The position numbers were made by a program, and so were the translations under genes. The notes below the pieces were generated by a model. The model did not search any database, had not been told where the DNA came from, and was given only the letters and a program-made list of their open reading frames with translations. From the NCBI GenBank assembly GCA_964035545.1, contig OZ037766.1, forward strand, positions 11,417,722-11,481,721: a DNA stretch of 64,000 bases. The letters run 5' to 3'. Shown piece by piece: positions 60,601 to 64,000 of this stretch. How positions within the stretch are numbered: position 1 is the stretch's first letter; each line of letters starts with the position of its first letter. The DNA comes from Bugula neritina. Taxonomy: Eukaryota > Bryozoa > Gymnolaemata > Cheilostomatida > Bugulidae.

Positions 60601-62785
60601 GCTAAATACCATTAAAACAGCAACAAATGCATATTTTTCTGTAACAAAAATTGTATTAATTTATTTCTATGGGTTATTACATAAAAGTCTTTACTTTTAA
60701 ATTATTCTATTGAAAATGTAAAGGCTTCAAAGTGTAGTGATGAGATGACCCAGTAGTTCCCAATGTGTAATAGTTAGTGAGCCCGTTTGCAAGCCAGAGG
60801 TCTCCGGTTCAAATCCCAGTGAGGGCAAAAGTTTTATACAAACAACAAACCTAATTTTCTATTACTTACCGCTGTTTTCAATTTCTATTTTCTTTGCACT
60901 GTGTACTTTCTCACTGATTAATTCTAAAGTTCGCTCAAATATCTCAGCAGACCGGGCGATAGTCTGAGCACCTTGAGAAGGAAATTTAAACAGAGCTATA
61001 AGATCACTAGAGGTCAGTGGTTTGTCTCTGTCTTGGAAACTATGAATAGTTGCATCAACAGCTCTGTTCACTTCAGACCGTGCGGTAGATACTGCCTCTT
61101 CCACGAATACATCTCCAGGATAAACTTTTTCTGCTGCACCTGAATGAAGGAATAAAAGATATCTAATAAAAACATATCATATTTTAAGACTACATTTATT
61201 CACCTCCAAGCTACATAACAAAAGTAAATTTGCTAAGCTATTCAATGGTTATAATGCAGTTCTTATAACTATTATAACATTAGTAAAAAAACCTGTTGGG
61301 AAATGACATTATACTAGACAGGTAATGACTACTTTTAAAGTATTTTAAACAGGTGTGGAAATCTTATTTTAAGAATTAAAAGTTGCTACCATCAATATTG
61401 ATTTGTTAGCCATCATATATTAAAGAGAGTTATCTTCTCATCATAGTTTTTATAAATCTAACAACAGCATTATTAATGAAAGAATTTCTTTCAATAATGA
61501 TATGTTATCCACAACTACAGTACATAATATGTTTGCATGGAAAGCTCAAGCTTCATTCTACAAACAAAATAGATTATGATAATGAGTCTGTGATAATATT
61601 ATTTAATCATATTTATTGCTATTTTCTACTTTATTTTGCTCATTGATCGACAGGAGTTTAAAAGTAAATCAATCACACAATATTTTTTAATTTTGTAAAA
61701 GTTTTTTAATGAAAGTTTCCCACTGTCAGCGAAGTCATTCAAAAAGAAAAAAGTGGATACAATATCAGCCCAGTTCTACTTTGAACGAAGAATAAAAAGT
61801 GTGACGGTTGGTGAATATGAGACAGCAAAGTTAGAGATACCAAGAGTGCCTGTCAGTTGCCAAGTGCATGTCTTATATATATTATAACCATCTAACAAAA
61901 CTGTGTGAAGTAATGCAACATGAATGTGTAACTCAAAACCACTAAGTGTTTTATATTTATATGACATTGTTTAAAAACATCTACTGTTCATACACTTTGA
62001 AATTATGTCACGGTAAGTTATCTATACGTAACTTATCATTTAAAGCTCCTACTGAGCCACATTAAAACTGCTGACAAATATAGCAATTACGTCATTGAGA
62101 GCACAAAACTTCAGTTCAAATAACTTCTAAGCTAAAGCGCCCTAATGAAGCTAACAGAATTGAATCATTTTTGCACTGTTATATTTAGAAGTTGTCTACT
62201 CTTTATAATTCTGAATTTGAGGTCAATTAGTTTGACATTTTGTTAGTGAAAGTTATAAATATTAGAGATATCACGCACTGTCCGAATTGTCGAGATACAA
62301 AGTTTTTTAACTTGCCTACAATCTGCAGATGAATATGAAGTTGGGCGCTGCCGGCAGAGCTCACAGCTTGGCAGTCGTATGATCCGGCATCTTCTAACGT
62401 CAAGTTATTAATTGTTAAGAAGTTTTCTCCATTGACTGCAAAATAAAGCCAAATTGTTTGATACTATGAAAAAGTATTTGTTATTTCCACCAAGCCACGC
62501 ATGTTCAACTGAACCAATGTTAATCGAATTAATTATGCAGTAACTTATTTAGGGAAAATGATGAAGAGTTTTAGTGATTGACTAGACATTAAATAAACCT
62601 TCACATATACACGAAAGGACTACGAATACCTTCATATTTCTCATCATCATCTGAAGTGATCTGAGCTCCATTTCTATGCCAGGAGATTGCTGGGTCAGGA
62701 TCACCAGTAGCTGAACACTGAATGGTTACAGAACTGGTCAGCTCAGCTGTTAGAGCCGCTGGGGAACTCGTGAATGTTGGTGGAA
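53474..62785 (-). CDS. PXDN: Peroxidasin, 5'-partial: Ig domain, haem peroxidase domain, coiled coil
   Basis: Secreted haem peroxidase that uses H2O2 and bromide to form sulfilimine cross-links in collagen IV. Exons in transcript order: 62630-62785, 62316-62435, 60870-61139, 60321-60560, 59983-60163, 59350-59552, 59007-59158, 58516-58758, 58251-58375, 57228-57436, 56384-56551, 55347-55464, 54787-55001, 53474-53703; phases agree over about 876 codons. The first two encode one Ig domain ([32 protein letters not shown]). The peroxidase domain has [14 protein letters not shown] with the distal His, [33 protein letters not shown] with the proximal His, and [18 protein letters not shown]. After it come VWSHCC, a dibasic [11 protein letters not shown] processing site and a heptad-type helix. 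LRR and upstream Ig exons lie beyond 64000. The last exon ends in phase 0 at a donor, so the gene continues leftward; its terminal exon was not identified. Confidence 0.95.
53882..53952. repeat. AT dinucleotide microsatellite
   Basis: About 35 uninterrupted AT units within the peroxidasin intron between exons 53474-53703 and 54787-55001. Confidence 0.95.
56059..56309. mobile_element. Short inverted-repeat element (MITE-like), copy 2, with telomere-like C-rich core
   Basis: The left part holds three stacked copies of GGTAAAAATGGCACA (from 56066). The right part ends TGTGCCATTATTACC and TGCCATTTTTACC, the inverse. The core (about 56126-56235) is made of CCCAAA, CCTAAAC and ACCCTAA words. A 9-base direct repeat GAATAAAAG flanks it (56050-56058 and 56310-56318). 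Starts and core entry match the element at 4479-4618. It sits in a peroxidasin intron. No coding capacity. Confidence 0.55.
56780..56865. repeat. Fragment related to the 37670-38189 element
   Basis: Shares GTTCTAGAY, AGAAATG, AGCAAAA and AAGTTATGTTC in the same order and spacing, plus an upstream CAGTAAT word, with about 37970-38080. No terminal inverted repeats were noticed here, so it is probably a truncated or decayed copy in a peroxidasin intron. Confidence 0.5.
57470..57624. repeat. Compound (TATA/CA/AT) microsatellite
   Basis: Runs from gtatatac words through an acacacgcacgc block into a long AT tract. Lies in the peroxidasin intron just upstream of exon 57228-57436. Confidence 0.9.
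60755..60840 (+). mobile_element. tRNA-derived SINE head in peroxidasin intron
   Basis: Contains an A-box-like TAGTTAGTGAGC and a perfect B box (GGTTCAAATCC) at tRNA spacing, followed by CAGTGAGGGCAA. The acceptor arm is not convincing as a functional tRNA. It may or may not belong to the same family as the copy at 10700-10846. Confidence 0.5.
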
Positions 62786-64000
62786 CTAAAACACATGCAA
62801 TGTAATCAAATATCCTGCACAGAAAGTATATATTCAATTTGTATATCCAGAGTACTTTGCACTTTAAATATATACAATACTAGTGCATACAACTATGCAT
62901 TACATAAACATACATGCTTATAGCAACTTGACAAAAATATTGCGACTTACACAAAGATGATAAGTTCTAAGTGATTCACAGTCATTATTTGACAAATATG
63001 TTTGCTAAACTTAATGAAAATTTAAAAACACTTTTTTGTGTTTTGTAAAACTATTGCTGTTTTGATGACATAACTACAAAGCTTATAAAGGTTTCAAGAT
63101 GTTATGTACATAGAAGAAACTTACAGATCATATGATGCAAGATGGACGATGGCGCACATAAATTATAGACATGTATTCTCAGAAAAACTGTACATGTGCT
63201 GTAAGGTGGGTGTTTATCAACTTGTTTACATTACAGCACAAAATATAAACCAGTTTCGGATGTTGACTAACGACTAATTATTATGATTCAACTAATTGAT
63301 AAGTATGCAGGTTAATAATTTGTAAGGTTGAGGTAAGTTCACCGGGTATTTAACCAGATATAAATTAGGTTGCAATATCTAATAAGAAAATATTATACTG
63401 TTTGTCGGATTCAGAAACTTATTTCTTGTCTATTAATTGTAATAGGAATGTTACGGCAGAAGCTATACTTGGTAAACATAAATAGGTTGGGTGTCTAATG
63501 AAGCATTCAGTAATGTTATTAGCTGATAAACTTACTGCATGTGTTATCTCTTAATATATGATTCATAAAATCAAGAACCATAGGAAACTGCTTCTATTAA
63601 AGAGAAATGTTAACTCATAATATATGTTATTATATTCAATTGGTATAAATTTCTTAATAATATCATCATTTAATGCTAGTAAGTCTGTAACCTTTATACT
63701 TATTAAGTCAATGAAGGCAGCTCAATTATATTAGAAGTTATTTTGCATGAAACAATGAAGTACGACCAATGAAAATTACAGGAATGTGACAAAAGCAGCG
63801 GTGCATTATGATAGTTATTCTACAAAGTTAGAGGGCTGACATAATGCTCAAGTCAGAACTAATCAAAATTGTACCTTTTAAGAGCAGACAAAATTCTACT
63901 GCTGTTAAACAGGCCTGTTTTTGGAAATTATTATAAATAGTTTCTAACGCAAAGTGAGAAAAGCTGGGTCAAAGGTCAGTTAATGTGCAAGCAGCTGCTC
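62786..64000. other. Peroxidasin upstream intron sequence at right edge
   Basis: No further Ig or LRR exon could be recognised by eye. A GTAAGT-like donor context on the - strand near 63125 follows a short open stretch without Ig motifs, and I did not call it an exon. Confidence 0.5.

Noticed and set aside
63120-63190. Possible upstream peroxidasin exon ending at a GTAAGT donor
   Set aside because: Correct phase is possible but the short translated stretch lacks Ig Cys/Trp landmarks.

Overview
The window is AT-rich genomic DNA of an animal. It contains six intron-rich protein-coding genes that I could assemble exon by exon, checking GT-AG (one GC-AG) borders and reading phase by eye. The gene set (PDIA5, ERLEC1, TMEM70, a dispanin, MED25, peroxidasin), short introns full of minisatellites, tRNA-derived SINEs and a craniofacial-development-protein-2-like LINE point to a bilaterian invertebrate. 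A lophotrochozoan is my best guess, but the sequence alone does not fix the species. Nothing bacterial or viral was seen.

Layout: (1) 332-8255 (+), 3' part of a PDIA5-like protein disulfide isomerase ending in a KEEL ER-retrieval signal. It is extended to at least five thioredoxin modules by duplication of a two-domain unit. (2) 8875-13821 (-), complete ERLEC1 (ER lectin with two MRH domains), tail-to-tail with PDIA5. (3) 13822-17857, intergenic, with degenerate TATAG/ACTAT low-complexity islands and a 5'-truncated LINE fragment. (4) 17858-19143 (+), complete TMEM70 (mitochondrial ATP synthase assembly). (5) 20369-24247 (-), complete CD225/dispanin-like protein with a long disordered N-terminus carrying about ten GYAPSQS heptads. 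(6) 26718-40129 (+), complete MED25 in 19 coding exons (1007 codons before the stop). (7) 40130-53473, a 13-kb stretch with no recognised gene, only exon-like fragments and repeat islands. (8) 53474-62785 (-), 14 exons of a peroxidasin (last Ig domain, complete haem-peroxidase domain, processing site, coiled coil). Its 5' LRR/Ig exons lie beyond the right edge and its terminal exon was not found.

The genes alternate in three convergent pairs (PDIA5/ERLEC1, TMEM70/dispanin, MED25/peroxidasin). The first pair is functionally coherent: both proteins act in ER folding and ER-associated degradation. Peroxidasin is a secreted matrix enzyme that also depends on the ER. MED25 is nuclear and TMEM70 mitochondrial; I see no common pathway for all six. 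No prokaryote-style operon logic applies.

The most notable items are the PDIA5 domain-pair duplication with a degenerate final active-site motif, two families of short inverted-repeat elements each with a second copy in the window, the heptad-repeat dispanin, the GC-AG intron required by the peroxidasin reading frame, a satellite abutting a splice donor, and an unresolved 44.9-48.1 kb zone with a CpG-rich putative promoter and signal-peptide exon.
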